Source: Beroe ovata
Lineage: Eukaryota; Ctenophora; Nuda; Beroida; Beroidae
Length of the DNA: 33,286 nt
Direction of reading: 5' to 3'
Assembly (NCBI GenBank): GCA_946803715.1
Contig: CAMPET010000358.1
Coordinates: 5,032-38,317 of the forward strand
The notes beneath the pieces were generated by a model. The model did not search any database and had not been told where the DNA came from. It was given only the letters and a program-made list of their open reading frames with translations. Positions 11,101 to 21,143 of the stretch are shown here, piece after piece (position 1 is the first letter of the stretch; every line of letters starts with the position of its first letter). The position numbers were made by a program, and so were the translations under genes.

Positions 11101-14100
11101 AATGATGCAATATTCTGCAAGACATGATTACTCAGAGTGTCCTACTACCCACCGCGGGTTTCTTTGTTCTGTCTAGAATGAGTGTATCACTGAACACTGG
11201 GTTGTGTAGCTTGTACTGTGCTAACTTAGGCTTGGGACCAGCTAACAGCAGGTCATGTAGTACGGGGAGGGAACACCTGAGTGTGGAATGATGAGACTGA
11301 TGACATGGATGATATAAAAGATAATGAAACAAAATATTAATATCAATCCGTCGAGAGGAACGTTTCTGAATTCGAAAATGCAGGCAGTACCTATGCCTGT
11401 TTTTCAAGCACTTCCCATGATCAATGATAGTGAGAGATGTTGATCACGCTACCAACATACACGTGGCTACTTACACGTACTTACCCACCTTATTCTGAGG
11501 CTATAGTTGAGTGACCGGACTCCGTGATAGAGCGATGACACGAGGTCGCAGGAGAAGGGCGGGGTTTTCAGGGGCACTCTCCATGCCCCACTATTGAGAT
11601 GACCCTCGTGGAAGAGGCTGAACAAGCACCATCCCAGCTCTTCCCCTTGGATCTGGGGGTGTGAGGATGAAATATGAGAGGTGTAAGAATAATAATCAAG
11701 AACATTTTGCGAGTTCAGAGAACATTGAACCATAATTCATGCATCATATGGATGTATTCCCTGAATCACTGAGTTCAGTCAGTAAATAGCCCCTCACACT
11801 CACAGTTTGAACCGATGAATAGAGGTATAGATCATCATCAGGGTGTAAGTTGGGCAGAATATCATTGTACCCCAGATATGTTAGATGTGACGATGGAGAT
11901 ACAACAAATGTGCAACACTGCGACACAACTCTTTCCCGCCGTATAACAGCAATGACCAAGTTGGCTGATATGTGAAATGTTGGAGTCAGGTAGTCCAAAT
12001 AGATAGCAATACCACTTTCAGGCTCATACGACATCTGACAGGCGTCACCGAGAACGTCTCTTGTGGTTGTCTGAACAACACTTCCCTGCCGTTCATCATT
12101 TTCCATGTCGCGAATCTGAAATAAAGTATGATTGATTCATGTGCGGATTTGTGCTATAATAAGTGTCGAGGTTTTCCATGAATCCACGGCAAACATGCAA
12201 GAAGTGTCTGCGCGCACATGACATTCGCGCGCGCGCCAAAATGCAGTATCCAAACACGATATGTCGCTTTTATCATTGTTTTTGCGTTCAGAGTAGAGCT
12301 GATGTGGAATTGTGACATGAATTCCATCTTCATATTCACTCGAGTTAGGAGTGAAGAATCGATGTGTACCATTATTTTGACGAAAATGATATTCGTAATT
12401 TTCGTGTTTCTTCGAAATAGAATGAACTTACGAAAGCGCTCAAAGTGGCCACATCACATAACGACTGAACATTGTCACTTCTTGGAGTATAACAAAGCAT
12501 ATGCGATAACAAGACGCTGTTGACAGTAAACCAAACAATCAATAAATTGTCTCTCATAATGCATATTTAGATTGAATGTAACATATTTATTGTGAATAGA
12601 CCCACGGTCCCAGTTGACAATAATACACGTACGCACTTAGATGAACAGACAACGGGCGACAGTCGACCGAATTGAAGAACCAAATAAATCTGAAAACATC
12701 ACCTAGCGAGGTATTTGGTAAGATTGAAATTAGTCTGTTACCGATATAAACATTATGAAACACGCGGTAACAACCACCATATTCGGCAAGTAGCGAAAAA
12801 CAATCCGATTCTGGACCCAGAACTAACTTCAGCTTCAAAACCCAAGTTTCGTATTCAAACCCTTGGTATAACTGAACGGGCTTGTCTGCCTCACTTAAAC
12901 CGAGACTAAAACAAGCTCTGAAAGGGTATACCTACTCATCACCAATGGTGACGAAAAGCATGGTCAAATGGGAATTCGTTCGGCAATTCTACAGTTTATG
13001 ACGTGTGAACTTTCCCATAAAACATTCCTATAGAGCATTGAACCTAAACCTAATGAACCTAATGTCTTGTTTAGAAAACGCGCTCTTCTGGGCCGCCCCG
13101 CTAACTGCTGACCACCTCTTTGACTCGACCACTCTATCAATGAGCTCGAGTTGGTTGCCGTATATCCAGGAGTAGGAGGTGCGTCAGGGAAGGAATTCAG
13201 GAACGTGCCTAGAGACGACTTGAAGGTCTCCAGCTTCTGTTGGGAGTTAATATCCCTGGGTAGAATGTTTTACAGTCTTCCAGCCCCAACGGCGAAAGAA
13301 TTTTCATACAGGGTCTTGGCCATAGCTGTTGTATTTCTGGCCAAAGGTGGTAGAACTACTTTGATACCAAGACGGGGGCTTACTGAGAATAGGATCCCCA
13401 AGTCATTTGGGCATATGCCATGTAGGGTCTTCCATACATGTATGATCATGTGCCGCTCTCTTCTTCTTTGAAGGGATAGCAGCTTCAGATCTTTCAGCCT
13501 GTCCCAGTAGTTGACATGGCGTTGTCCTTTGATTCTACGGGTGAACTCTCTCTGGATGTTCTCCACTGTTTCCACTGTTTGGATATCCTTGATTTTGATA
13601 GGATTCCAGAGGAGACAGCAGCATTCAACTCGTGATCTCACTCGAGATCTCACAAGCATTCTCTTTTTAGTTTTTCCATAAACTATATAGCCATACGACG
13701 CTCACAAACTGTCGCAGTGGCCAGTCCTTCTAGATTCTTGGTATACTAGAAAATTCTTAGAAGTGTTGAAATTATTGTCCTTCGACCTTCATTTTATTCG
13801 GTACCTACGATGGCATGACTTTCAACAAACGGTTTCCATTTTCTGCGTTATAAAAGCCTATTGAATAGGGCTCATTGTCTGTGTGAAGCTGAAGAATCGA
13901 CAGCTGTTACGGTAACAACAGTTTGGGAATTTGATGATGAATAGCCACACGTGTGAGTGAATGAATGAATGAATGAATGAATGAGTGAGTGAGAGTGATT
14001 ATGTGTGATGAGGGTGCTTTATAAACAAGCAATCTTCATTATACTCCTCAGAACTGAGAAGTCTCTTGTTGAGACTCAAGCTCTCTTCAGAAGATACTGG

Positions 14101-17100
14101 ATCGTACTGCTGCTAGAGCTCTATCTTGCAACTCTGTTTAACACTAGAGATTGTTCACCTTCAAATTACAATATGGAATTTATATCCCCCGCCAATATTT
14201 CAAAATCATTATGAAGTCTAAATGCCACTCGAAATTGTCAATCTCTTATCTGAATTCTTTTAATTAACAAACTCCCCTCAGTAAATGGCGATTCTCGGTG
14301 CATCGATCACTCTACTGGTAGCCCTATGTCTGCAAGCAGTCACTGCCACAGACATGGTTATCGACAATAACGAGTTCCTGCTCTACAACAAGTACTATCA
14401 CAAAGCTCGACTCCGACAGTGGGGAAGAGGGTGGAGGGACTACGGAACTTACGAACATGAGATTCACGATAATCAACTTTGGAGATTCGAGCCTCACCCC
14501 TATAAATCGGGGTGCTACTACATCATTAACGAGGAGTACTCCAACTACAGGATTGCTAACTCCAGGAAGAATGGTATCATCGTGTACAAGGGTCCTTACT
14601 ACGACGACCAGCTCTTCAAACTGATACCCTCTGGTGATAACGATGGGTTCTACTACATCTACAGCTGTGTATACACAAATGACAGGATTACTAAGAAGGG
14701 AGCTGGTAACCAGCAGGTTGGCAGATACAACGGAAATAGATACGACGATCAGCTGTGGAAACTGGTACCCAGGTTCCAGGCAGACATCTACACTGATACC
14801 ATCTTCCACTTTGACAACAGACAGGGAAGTACGGACATCAGCAGGGAAATCTCCGTGACGACTGGAGTGGTGAAGTCCACCGAATCTTCTATTAGGAGCA
14901 CCACAACCTATACTATGTCCATGGAGGCTAGTATTGGTGGATCTGGTGCTTCATCAGAGTTCACGCAGGAAATTGAGACCAGTCTCACAACCAGTACCAC
15001 CACAGAGTGGTCCAAAACTGAGACGATCGGGTTTACAATTCCCGCCGGCAAGAATTTCAAGGTTATGCAGCACAAGGTGAAGTTTGAGGGTGTTATCCCT
15101 CATGACTCCTGTACGCTGATGACAGCCATCAAGATCTTCGAGAGTGACAGTGCTACATTCTCCGATCCCGACAAGTTCATTATGTGAATATGACAGGAAG
15201 AGAGGAGAAGCGGAAACAGGATCAATGATAAATTCCACATAATATAATTTTTGTTTCAAAATAACAGTTTCCTTGCATGAATAGCCCTCGTTTTTCTTTG
15301 TAGTTCAACCAAATTTATCAAGGATAAATACGAAAATTAGTTATCGAATATCGAGTTCCAAAAATTTGTCATCCCCAACGCAAATTCCACACCACGATAG
15401 ATAGCGTAAACTTGATCAGCAGCAAAGACGATGTTAGGTTGTCTATATATTAAAAACTCACATGTCATTAAAATGAAAAAGTGTTACTATGTCTCATATA
15501 GTATCGTACCTCTTTTTGGAGATTTAGAATCTCTTTCTTCCTCTGTAATCGCCCGAGGAGAATGAAACTGTCACTGCTACTCGGTCTCTCCACAGTCAAC
15601 CTCGTCTCAACATTTGACACCTGGTGAGACAGCGGGGAATTGGAATTAGAAATGGAATTTTTCCACATAACAGCGTGATTTTGGTCAATTATACGGGGAA
15701 CATATTTTGAAGAGAAAGGTTTGGGAACGTGCCAAATCACGTGGCAGATTTCACATTTTTTATTATGAACGATAAGGGCCCATACTCATTGAACGAAGCG
15801 GCAGCAAAGACAAACAAATTTTTTTTTGCATTGTCATAAAGTCAGACCATCAGACCTAGCAACACGCATCTTATATTGACGTGTAATCCCTCAAATTGCT
15901 GATTGAAGTTTTACAGACTCATAAAATATTAAAGAAAATATTAAAAATGTCTCGACTCTCGATACTATGATCGTCAACTCATAACATGGTTTTAGGGCGA
16001 AGATAAGCTGAGTATTTTCAGTTTCTCTTGGCATCAACAGCAAGCATGCTTCAGAACACTTCACTGACGTGTATATTTACTCCTCGTCTTTCGAGCTAAT
16101 TACTCGAAAATTTCGGAGCTCAAAGCGCCATGTTTCGACTCGACGTATCATGACTTTATGAGCTTTATTCAAACTTGAGGTGAAATGGGAAGTTCGGCAG
16201 AACCTCCATGCCAGTATGTACAGAATTGGAACATTTATCCAGGCTTACTCTTGTACAAGCACATTACCACTAGAGCTAGCGGATAGTACAGCGTGTTTCC
16301 ATGGTAACGCAATTATAGCATACGAGCATAGATCATGGTGTGTGCGTGTTTATGTGTATGAGATGGTTGTATGAAAATATATGATCGACCCTCTGCAGAC
16401 CCCCCTGCTGACCCCTAATCTCTGGTGCTTATCTATTTACCTGAGGGTGACGTCCTCAAAGTTTTACCTTTAGAACATTATTTCCCTTATTATTTGGTAA
16501 GAAAAGATACCGATTTTCCTCTTTTAGGGAGCTTCGTATGATAGACCGTGCTCTCATAGTGTATGGAATGAGCATTTGTCCGTTTAATGAGCTATACATT
16601 ATATATTGTGTCCTCAAATGAATAATGAACATATTGGAGAGAAATGATAATTCCCGAGAAATTAGGAAACATGATACCCGGTTTATATTTGAGGTATATT
16701 CATGAACTTAGCCAAATGATGATGAGACAGTTACCCAACGCTCGTAGGGGCGTAGGTACAGCTGTTATAACAAGACAATCTGGTATTGATTTCAAATGTA
16801 ACTGAGGCAGAAAGTCAAACATTTCAACCTAGATAGTGGAAACTATGAAATGCAAGCATAGAAGAGACCTGTGTTGAAGATCTGGATGTCCGTTTCCGTT
16901 CTTCGGATGACGCTTGTCTAGTGAGGGGAGTCTTTGTTTCCATGGTAACCATGGCTGGTGATACCATGGCTGGTGTTACCAGAGGAGGTGGTGCTAGGCT
17001 GGTAACTGGCGGAGGAGGAGGGGTCGGAGTGGGGGTACAGACTGGTAGAGCAGGAAGTGTCGTTACTGTACTCGGCTTTACTCTGCTCGGCTTCACTGTA

Positions 17101-18426
17101 CTGGGTTTAACTGTGCTGGGCTTAACTGTACTGGGCTTAACTGTTGTTGGTGTTGCAGGGACAGGGCTAGTTGGAGACGGAAGAGAACCAATGTTTCCAT
17201 TTTCAACCTGCAACAAAATTTATAGTATTTACTGTCAATAGTACCTAATTGTAAGGAATATTTGAGTAATGTACTCACAATGATTATGCATTCAATCACT
17301 GTGTGAAATTTAAACCGGCGTGCTGTGGAGTGTACCTACTTGATCAAGCAAGTTTATGTAGGTAGATATCTCATCATCAACAAAATCGATAGCTTTTCTG
17401 AGGTCATGCAATTCTTCCAACAGTTCTTCTGTACCAGATATCTGAAACAATGATATGATCTACAGTCATGGTGAGGCATGGATACAGTACACACTTTCAA
17501 TTAGATTTCCTGATGAAGTAATGTTACTGGGCAACCATTTTGCGCAAAGCATTCATCAATCAAGTACCTCTAGTGATGAAATCTTCTGATATGCTTGTAT
17601 TGATTCATATCTCCTGTTTTTATCATTGAAATTTGCCTCCAGTTCCTTCGCTTCTGATTTAAGATCAGAAACCTTCTGCAGAAAATCGTTCCTTAGCTCA
17701 TTTATTTTCTTATCTGAGAACACATTTTGGAATTATTATAGGACAGTGGGGTACACCTGTTTAAGTATGCACAAAACAATCAGACTTACAATCTGTTTTC
17801 TTCCGTGATTTGAATTCTTGGACCCTATCAACAACGGCATAAATTTCTGGATCAACTTCTTTCATTTTTTGTTCCAAGCAGCGCTTCACTCTGATACTAG
17901 CTTCAGCCAATGAAAGCTGAAGTAATGAATACGGTTCAATAAACTAAAGCAAGTGTTACATATTCAAGATAACATTGACAAACATGGGCTTAAACGGTGA
18001 TAAACTGAATCAGTGGTTCAAAACATGCAGTACTGCTGTAGGAATTATAAGATTCGTGTTTCTTAACTGCAATGTTCGATCCATAATGTACCAAGCCTCA
18101 TGATAAGGGTTCATTCTTGTCTTGTATAGCATAGATTAATGAGAATTAATAAATAAATTGTTAAACTTGAAAATGAAGCACATAAAAAATGAAAATACAT
18201 TTAGAAACATTGACCACAATAATTTTCATATAATTGACCTTATTTTATCATAGGACATGTATGAACATATATAGGTAACAACCTTGCCAATACCATCTTC
18301 TGGAAGATCTTTGTCAAGATTTTCTGGTGCCCTGCCCAGTTGACAAAAAAGCTTTCTGTGTTTCAAGTATCTTGTGACTGATGGAAAGGCAATGGAACAT
18401 TTTTTACAATAATATACACTCTCCAT
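5082..18426 (-). CDS. CCDC17: Long CCDC17-type protein: C2HC zinc finger, coiled coil, C2-like domains
   Basis: Exons, 5' to 3': 18283-18426, 17790-17916, 17568-17713, 17340-17441, 16869-17207, 15510-15620, 11804-12115, 11489-11652, 11153-11276, 10926-11006, 10139-10813, then 7427-7670, 7059-7277, 6743-6918, 6439-6610, 6167-6312, 5748-5942, 5304-5528 and 5082-5216. All are GT-AG and phase-consistent, giving 1278 codons plus stop. Residues 7-28 form a C-x2-C-x12-H-x4-C finger with the same spacing as vertebrate CCDC17. A coiled coil follows at about 60-175, then TVKPS repeats. YEPESGIAIYLDYL and GAWRVPLKTPP match the CCDC17 C-terminal region. About 700 further residues carry a Pro-rich linker with ADNSKSR repeats and more C2-like segments such as LILFEFRD, VGYSVLNLF and YNDGVYCDTRPTLT. 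The biochemical function of CCDC17 is little known. The second copy of exons 11-17 is described separately. A toxin-like gene sits in intron 6. Confidence 0.82.
5742..8088. repeat. Copy 1 of a 2.35-kb direct repeat (probable allelic overlap)
   Basis: This 2347-bp segment repeats as 8090-10422 with the same order of exons 12-17 of the CCDC17-type gene. It ends at the N at 8089 in the middle of exon 11 (7805-8088), so that exon lacks its 5' half here. Exon equivalents in this copy are 7427-7670, 7059-7277, 6743-6918, 6439-6610, 6167-6312 and 5748-5942. It is the coding-intact copy at exon 15. Confidence 0.92.
6019..6077. repeat. 12-bp minisatellite in intron 16 (copy 1)
   Basis: About five head-to-tail units of AACATCGAACTT, the first with AGC in place of AAC. 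It lies in the intron between CCDC17-type exons 16 and 17. The same array with the same unit number occurs in copy 2 at 8367-8425. Confidence 0.9.
8089..8089. other. Single N joining two overlapping contigs
   Basis: The N sits exactly between the last base of repeat copy 1 and the first base of copy 2. The sequence before it matches the end of copy 2 (10422) and the sequence after it matches the start of copy 1 (5742). That is the signature of two contigs with overlapping ends that were scaffolded instead of merged. Confidence 0.9.
8367..8425. repeat. 12-bp minisatellite in intron 16 (copy 2)
   Basis: The allelic counterpart of the array at 6019-6077, with the same number of AACATCGAACTT units. 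Lack of unit-number change between copies argues that the two copies separated recently. Confidence 0.9.
8787..8948 (-). pseudogene. Frameshifted allele of CCDC17-type exon 15
   Basis: The exon has the same splice sites as 6439-6610 but is 162 nt instead of 172, because TATGGACGGT is missing. Copy 1 enters in phase 0 and leaves in phase 1, as the next exon requires, and reads through YNDGVYCDTRPTLTDTEMY. In copy 2 the frame changes after SGSV and hits a TGA within about 15 codons. Either this haplotype carries a loss-of-function allele, or the deletion is a base-calling error. Confidence 0.8.
10516..10588 (-). repeat. 21-bp coding repeat, ADNSKSR x3
   Basis: The + strand unit AGCTCGGGATTTGCTGTTGTC is repeated three times, with a diverged fourth unit, inside exon 11 of the CCDC17-type gene. 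It encodes a seven-residue Ser/Lys/Asp unit, ADNSKSR, in a low-complexity linker after the Pro-rich stretch. The period is a multiple of 3, so unit gain or loss keeps the frame. Confidence 0.9.
13085..13655 (-). mobile_element. Non-LTR retrotransposon (LINE) remnant, end of RT ORF
   Basis: The minus strand reads the C-terminal part of a CR1/jockey-like ORF2: CCCLLWNPIKIKDIQTVE, FTRRIKGQRHVNYWDRLK, RRRERHMIIHVWKTLHGICP, then ARNTTAMAKTLYENSFAVGA. The expected GRLWN has a TAA in place of the Trp. The frame then continues through NILPRDINSQQKLETFKSSL and PDAPPTPGYTA, typical of the end of such ORFs. The fragment is 5'-truncated within RT, as LINE insertions usually are. It lies in intron 6 of the CCDC17-type gene, same strand. 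Confidence 0.85.
13848..13857 (+). promoter_or_regulatory. TATA-like box upstream of the pore-forming protein gene
   Basis: TTATAAAAGC about 430 nt upstream of the start codon at 14285. It is the best TATA match in the upstream region. If used, transcription would start near 13880. A splice acceptor next to the start codon implies that a 5' leader intron (possible donor near 13911, GGTAAC) or trans-splicing removes the rest. Confidence 0.35.
13953..13995. repeat. GAAT/GAGT microsatellite
   Basis: A run of GAAT tetranucleotides turning into GAGT units, in the leader region of the pore-forming protein gene and inside intron 6 of the CCDC17-type gene. Confidence 0.9.
14285..15187 (+). CDS. Secreted beta-trefoil plus aerolysin-like pore-forming protein
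   Basis: One uninterrupted 300-residue reading frame. Residues 1-21 are a signal peptide (hydrophobic ITLLVALCLQAV, likely cut after AVTA). Residues 27-162 hold three repeats, each closing with a QLW or QLF motif (64-66, 109-111, 156-158), the pattern of a ricin-type beta-trefoil sugar-binding domain. Residues 165-300 resemble the ETX/MTX2-aerolysin pore module: alternating polar strands, a Ser/Thr-rich stretch at 195-240 suited to a membrane-inserting hairpin, and the usual GFTIPAGKN turn. Such proteins bind surface glycans and form beta-barrel pores; in animals they serve in defence, venom or digestion. This assignment is from motifs. No frameshift or stop is seen. The gene lies on the opposite strand within intron 6 of the CCDC17-type gene, and CAG at 14279-14281 is a splice acceptor-like site 3 nt before ATG. 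Confidence 0.8.
   Translation: MAILGASITLLVALCLQAVTATDMVIDNNEFLLYNKYYHKARLRQWGRGWRDYGTYEHEIHDNQLWRFEPHPYKSGCYYIINEEYSNYRIANSRKNGIIVYKGPYYDDQLFKLIPSGDNDGFYYIYSCVYTNDRITKKGAGNQQVGRYNGNRYDDQLWKLVPRFQADIYTDTIFHFDNRQGSTDISREISVTTGVVKSTESSIRSTTTYTMSMEASIGGSGASSEFTQEIETSLTTSTTTEWSKTETIGFTIPAGKNFKVMQHKVKFEGVIPHDSCTLMTAIKIFESDSATFSDPDKFIM
15621..16868. other. Intron 5 of the CCDC17-type gene
   Basis: Contains no additional convincing exon on either strand. The flanking exons join in phase 0 without it. Confidence 0.55.
17079..17146 (-). repeat. 15-bp coding repeat, TVKPS
   Basis: A 15-bp tandem repeat (+ strand unit close to TTAACTGTACTGGGC) inside exon 5 of the CCDC17-type gene. It encodes about five TVKPS units, one reading RVKPS, in a Pro/Thr-rich spacer after the coiled coil. 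The period preserves the frame. Confidence 0.9.
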
Positions 18427-19074
18427 ATACTAACACCATAGTTTGTGTCTACTGCTTTTCCATCCTGGACTGAGCTGGCTATGCATCCTGGGTCATGACT
18501 GTAACTTCAAAATGTGTATGTCGATGCTAGAACTCAGTACAGATCTAAGACTCTAAGACAGTAAAGATCTAAGACTCTCAATACAGACTTCCACAGTATC
18601 AGATCTAGGAACTCTGAACTATAGGAGTCTCCTTGAGAGTCTTTTAAGAACTGTTCTAATCTTAATCCATCACATTTACAAGATGAAGAGCAAGTTGCTC
18701 ATAAAGGATAAATCGCGTCATATACCTGCACATGTGACACAACTTACTGCAGTACTGATCAACCAACAGTTTGACATTTAAAATGATTAACTCGATGAGA
18801 AAATTGATAGCTCCAAAACTCTAAATTCAAGATCAAGAATGTATTAATGTGGAACATTATGGAACATCTTTGACATGATTCGATGATGTCATGATGAGTA
18901 CCGCAGTACAAGTAAATGAAATTCGAGAGGTATGACACATTGCAGATTTAAAACTGCTTTAATATAACATATAAGTGTTATACCCTATTTTCAATATTAT
19001 ATTTATCCATTCAATTTGATCTACCATCCACTGTTCATACAGCACATGTCTTTTTTGCATGTCGATGATAGACC

Positions 19075-19205
19075 TTGTCAGATTTTATCTGACCTCAGTT
19101 TCTCGCGCGCGGCGCGCGCGCCTTCATCGAAGGCCGAAACAGGCCTGTTTCGGCCTTCGATGAAGGCGCGCGTGCGCGAGAAACAGGTCAGGTAACATCT
19201 GACAA
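19075..19205. mobile_element. Palindromic MITE-like element A, 8-bp TSD
   Basis: A 131-bp near-palindrome centred at AGGCCT (19141-19146), with ends TTGTCAGAT and ATCTGACAA. It is flanked by the perfect 8-bp direct repeat GATAGACC (19067-19074 and 19206-19213). The inner part is CG-rich and contains a nested palindrome (GGCCGAAACAGG/CCTGTTTCGGCC). There is no coding capacity, so it would need a transposase in trans. An 8-bp duplication is typical of hAT or P-type transposases, but the termini match no family I can name. Confidence 0.85.
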
Positions 19206-19230
19206 GATAGACCCTTGTTTCAATGTTTCA

Positions 19231-19357
19231 CGCGCGTTGTAGCGAAGGATTTTACCCTACCGTCGGTGCGCGCAATTTTCATTCCGCTCGCGCCCGACGC
19301 GGACGATAAAATTTAATTTCGCCAGCAAAGGTAGGGTAAAATCCTACAACACGCGCG
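19231..19357. repeat. Inverted repeat with 70-bp loop
   Basis: Arms 19231-19260 and 19331-19357 are reverse complements apart from a few bases: CGCGCGTTGTAG...ATTTTACCCTAC against GTAGGGTAAAAT...CTACAACACGCGCG. The hexamer TGTTTC flanks both sides (19224-19229 and 19359-19364) and could be a target-site duplication. Probably a separate foldback element in the same GC-rich block. Confidence 0.7.
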
Positions 19358-19627
19358 CTGTTTCGTTTTGCGCGCGCGGCGCAAACTTCGCGTCGCTGTG
19401 TGCACACGTTGCGCGCCCCTGTTCTACTCAGTGAACTGAAAAGTCGTAGAAACGAAAGGAGACGTCGTAGAAAGGAAACGCGCAGCGCGCGCGGAGTATT
19501 TGGGTCACGCAGCGCGGGAACACGTCGCTGCAGCTTGTGAGCTTGCATCAGCAATCTAAAATCGCCAAACAAGGCCTAGCATAGCCAAATGAATTATTTT
19601 AAGTTCAGTATTTTATGTCCAATCAAT

Positions 19628-19711
19628 TTGTCAGATGTTACCTGGCCTGACCTGTTTCTCGCGCGCCTTCGATGAAGGCGCGCGAGAAACAGGTCAGGTA
19701 ACATCTGACAA
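19628..19711. mobile_element. Palindromic MITE-like element B, 8-bp TSD
   Basis: An 84-bp almost perfect palindrome centred on CCTTCGATGAAGG. It shares its termini (TTGTCAGATGTTACCTG) and its TTTCTCGCGCG arm with element A. It is flanked by the perfect 8-bp direct repeat CAATCAAT (19620-19627 and 19712-19719). It looks like a shorter member of the same family, lacking the nested central palindrome of A. Confidence 0.88.
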
Positions 19712-20384
19712 CAATCAATTATGTAATTATGTAATTTATTTGATACATGAAACAAAATTGCACTTTGACTAGAGCTAGGACGCTAGGTAGACTTGCTGCG
19801 TCCAGATTGAATTTAATCTTTGGCAATTTTCCAGTGAAATGCATTGTGCCTTGTGGATTGCATCAGCGGTTTTGCATCGCCAGCCAAGGTTGCTATTTGG
19901 TAAATTTTTGCCAGACCACAAATGTACATTGTACTATAGTAAAATGTTATTTGAAAGCTTTGTAAAACTATGCATATTGCATGATTTAAAAAATTAAATT
20001 GAAAACTATTTTTAAGTTGTTATAATATTTACTGTTTTCTATGTTCTAAATCCACAGGATAGTAATTAATTAGGAAGGTACTTAACAATGTGCTTACTTT
20101 TTGAGATTGACACTGAGTATTTGAGTTGATGTTCTGTAGAGTCATTCTATTCTATTCTTTAGTTCCAGTTTGCACTTGTGATGCAGGATGATACAATGTG
20201 AGTTTGTTTCATTGTTTGATATGCCAATTTAAACGGATACCAACCTCTAACTCATCACTATGGCAATTACTGGATAACATGGCAATAATGATGGCCCCCA
20301 ATATAATGAAAACACATGTGATATTACTAAATCATCTTAGACAGTTTTCACCTGTTATAAAATCTGTCATCTTTTTCAGGAAAT

Positions 20385-21143
20385 ATGGTTTTTATGTCAT
20401 TGATGTATTCTCTTGCATTAGTACTAATCCATATTGTGGTAATAAACACTGGTTTATATGATAGAGTTAATACAGACCTTGGGTATCAAAACTATGCTGA
20501 GAGAGTTGATTCTATACCAAGCATACCTATTGCAATGCCTTTCAATAGTCTGGTGAACATTGGCTATTTTTTGGTTGGGCTGTATTGGATAAAAGTGTTC
20601 AAAAAGGTCAATGACTTTCATGGAGAGACATTTTGTTTCTATAGCATGGTGTACTCATTGATTCAGCTTGCAAGGATGGTACTCCAGACTCAAAGATCAG
20701 CTGTTCTTGACCAGTGGATAACTACTACCATTTTCTCTCATGTTCTGGTTTGGATATCAGATGCTCATTCGAATGTGGCTATCACTCAGGCCGTAAGAAG
20801 AATTGGAGCAAAGGTTGTTATTCTTGTATCACTATTGAGCTATTCCTTGAGCCTGATTTCTCCAATTGGCTTTGATATTGCCCTTGGATTACATATCTTG
20901 ATAGTCATCTTAGCTGCAGTTCAGGTGCAGTCATTAAATGGAAATGGAAGTACATGGAAATCGTTATTGAAGGCATTAGTTTGCTGTTTAGGCTTCGTTG
21001 TTTTGAAAGTAGCAGATTTGCCTCTAAGGGACTATTGGACACCTAACTGTATATCTGGACACTTTTTGTCAAAGATATGTGACATCGGCCAAATTCACTA
21101 CACTGCTCAGTTTGCATATTTCATGAAGAAGGGAAATAAATAA
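20385..21143 (+). CDS. TMEM187: TMEM187 multi-pass membrane protein
   Basis: A 252-residue protein with about seven hydrophobic segments: near residues 4-23, 50-68, 80-96, 112-128, 142-160, 163-180 and 203-220. Family blocks are clear: AMPFNSLVNIGY at about 50-61, AVLDQWITTTIFSHVLVW, CCLGFVVLKVADLPLRDYW and CISGHFLSKICDIGQIHY. The length matches vertebrate TMEM187 (about 260 aa). The molecular role of the family is unknown. The whole coding region lies in one exon, as in human, preceded by a strong acceptor (CTTTTTCAG at 20371-20379) 5 nt before ATG. A plausible leader exon ends at GTGAGT (20198). AATAAA overlaps the stop codon. It is first in a head-to-tail row with POT1 and CEP95. Confidence 0.92.
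   Translation: MVFMSLMYSLALVLIHIVVINTGLYDRVNTDLGYQNYAERVDSIPSIPIAMPFNSLVNIGYFLVGLYWIKVFKKVNDFHGETFCFYSMVYSLIQLARMVLQTQRSAVLDQWITTTIFSHVLVWISDAHSNVAITQAVRRIGAKVVILVSLLSYSLSLISPIGFDIALGLHILIVILAAVQVQSLNGNGSTWKSLLKALVCCLGFVVLKVADLPLRDYWTPNCISGHFLSKICDIGQIHYTAQFAYFMKKGNK

Larger units (their letters stand above)
18427..20379. other. Divergent intergenic region between CCDC17-type gene and TMEM187
   Basis: The two genes diverge from here. The segment holds two palindromic elements (19075-19205, 19628-19711), a further inverted repeat (19231-19357) and a CpG- and GC-rich block at about 19100-19520, in otherwise AT-rich DNA. A likely TMEM187 leader exon ends at 20197. No other coding exon is supported. 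Confidence 0.6.

Noticed and set aside
11485-11489. Stronger donor GTAAGT for exon 8 of the CCDC17-type gene, 4 nt downstream
   Set aside because: Using it leaves phase 0 and the next exon then hits an early stop; the GTGGGT donor at 11488 keeps the frame.
14324-14809. 161-codon minus frame
   Set aside because: Antisense shadow of the pore-forming protein gene.
16921-17241. 106-codon + strand frame rich in Gly, Val and Leu
   Set aside because: It is the antisense shadow of the TVKPS repeat exon of the CCDC17-type gene.
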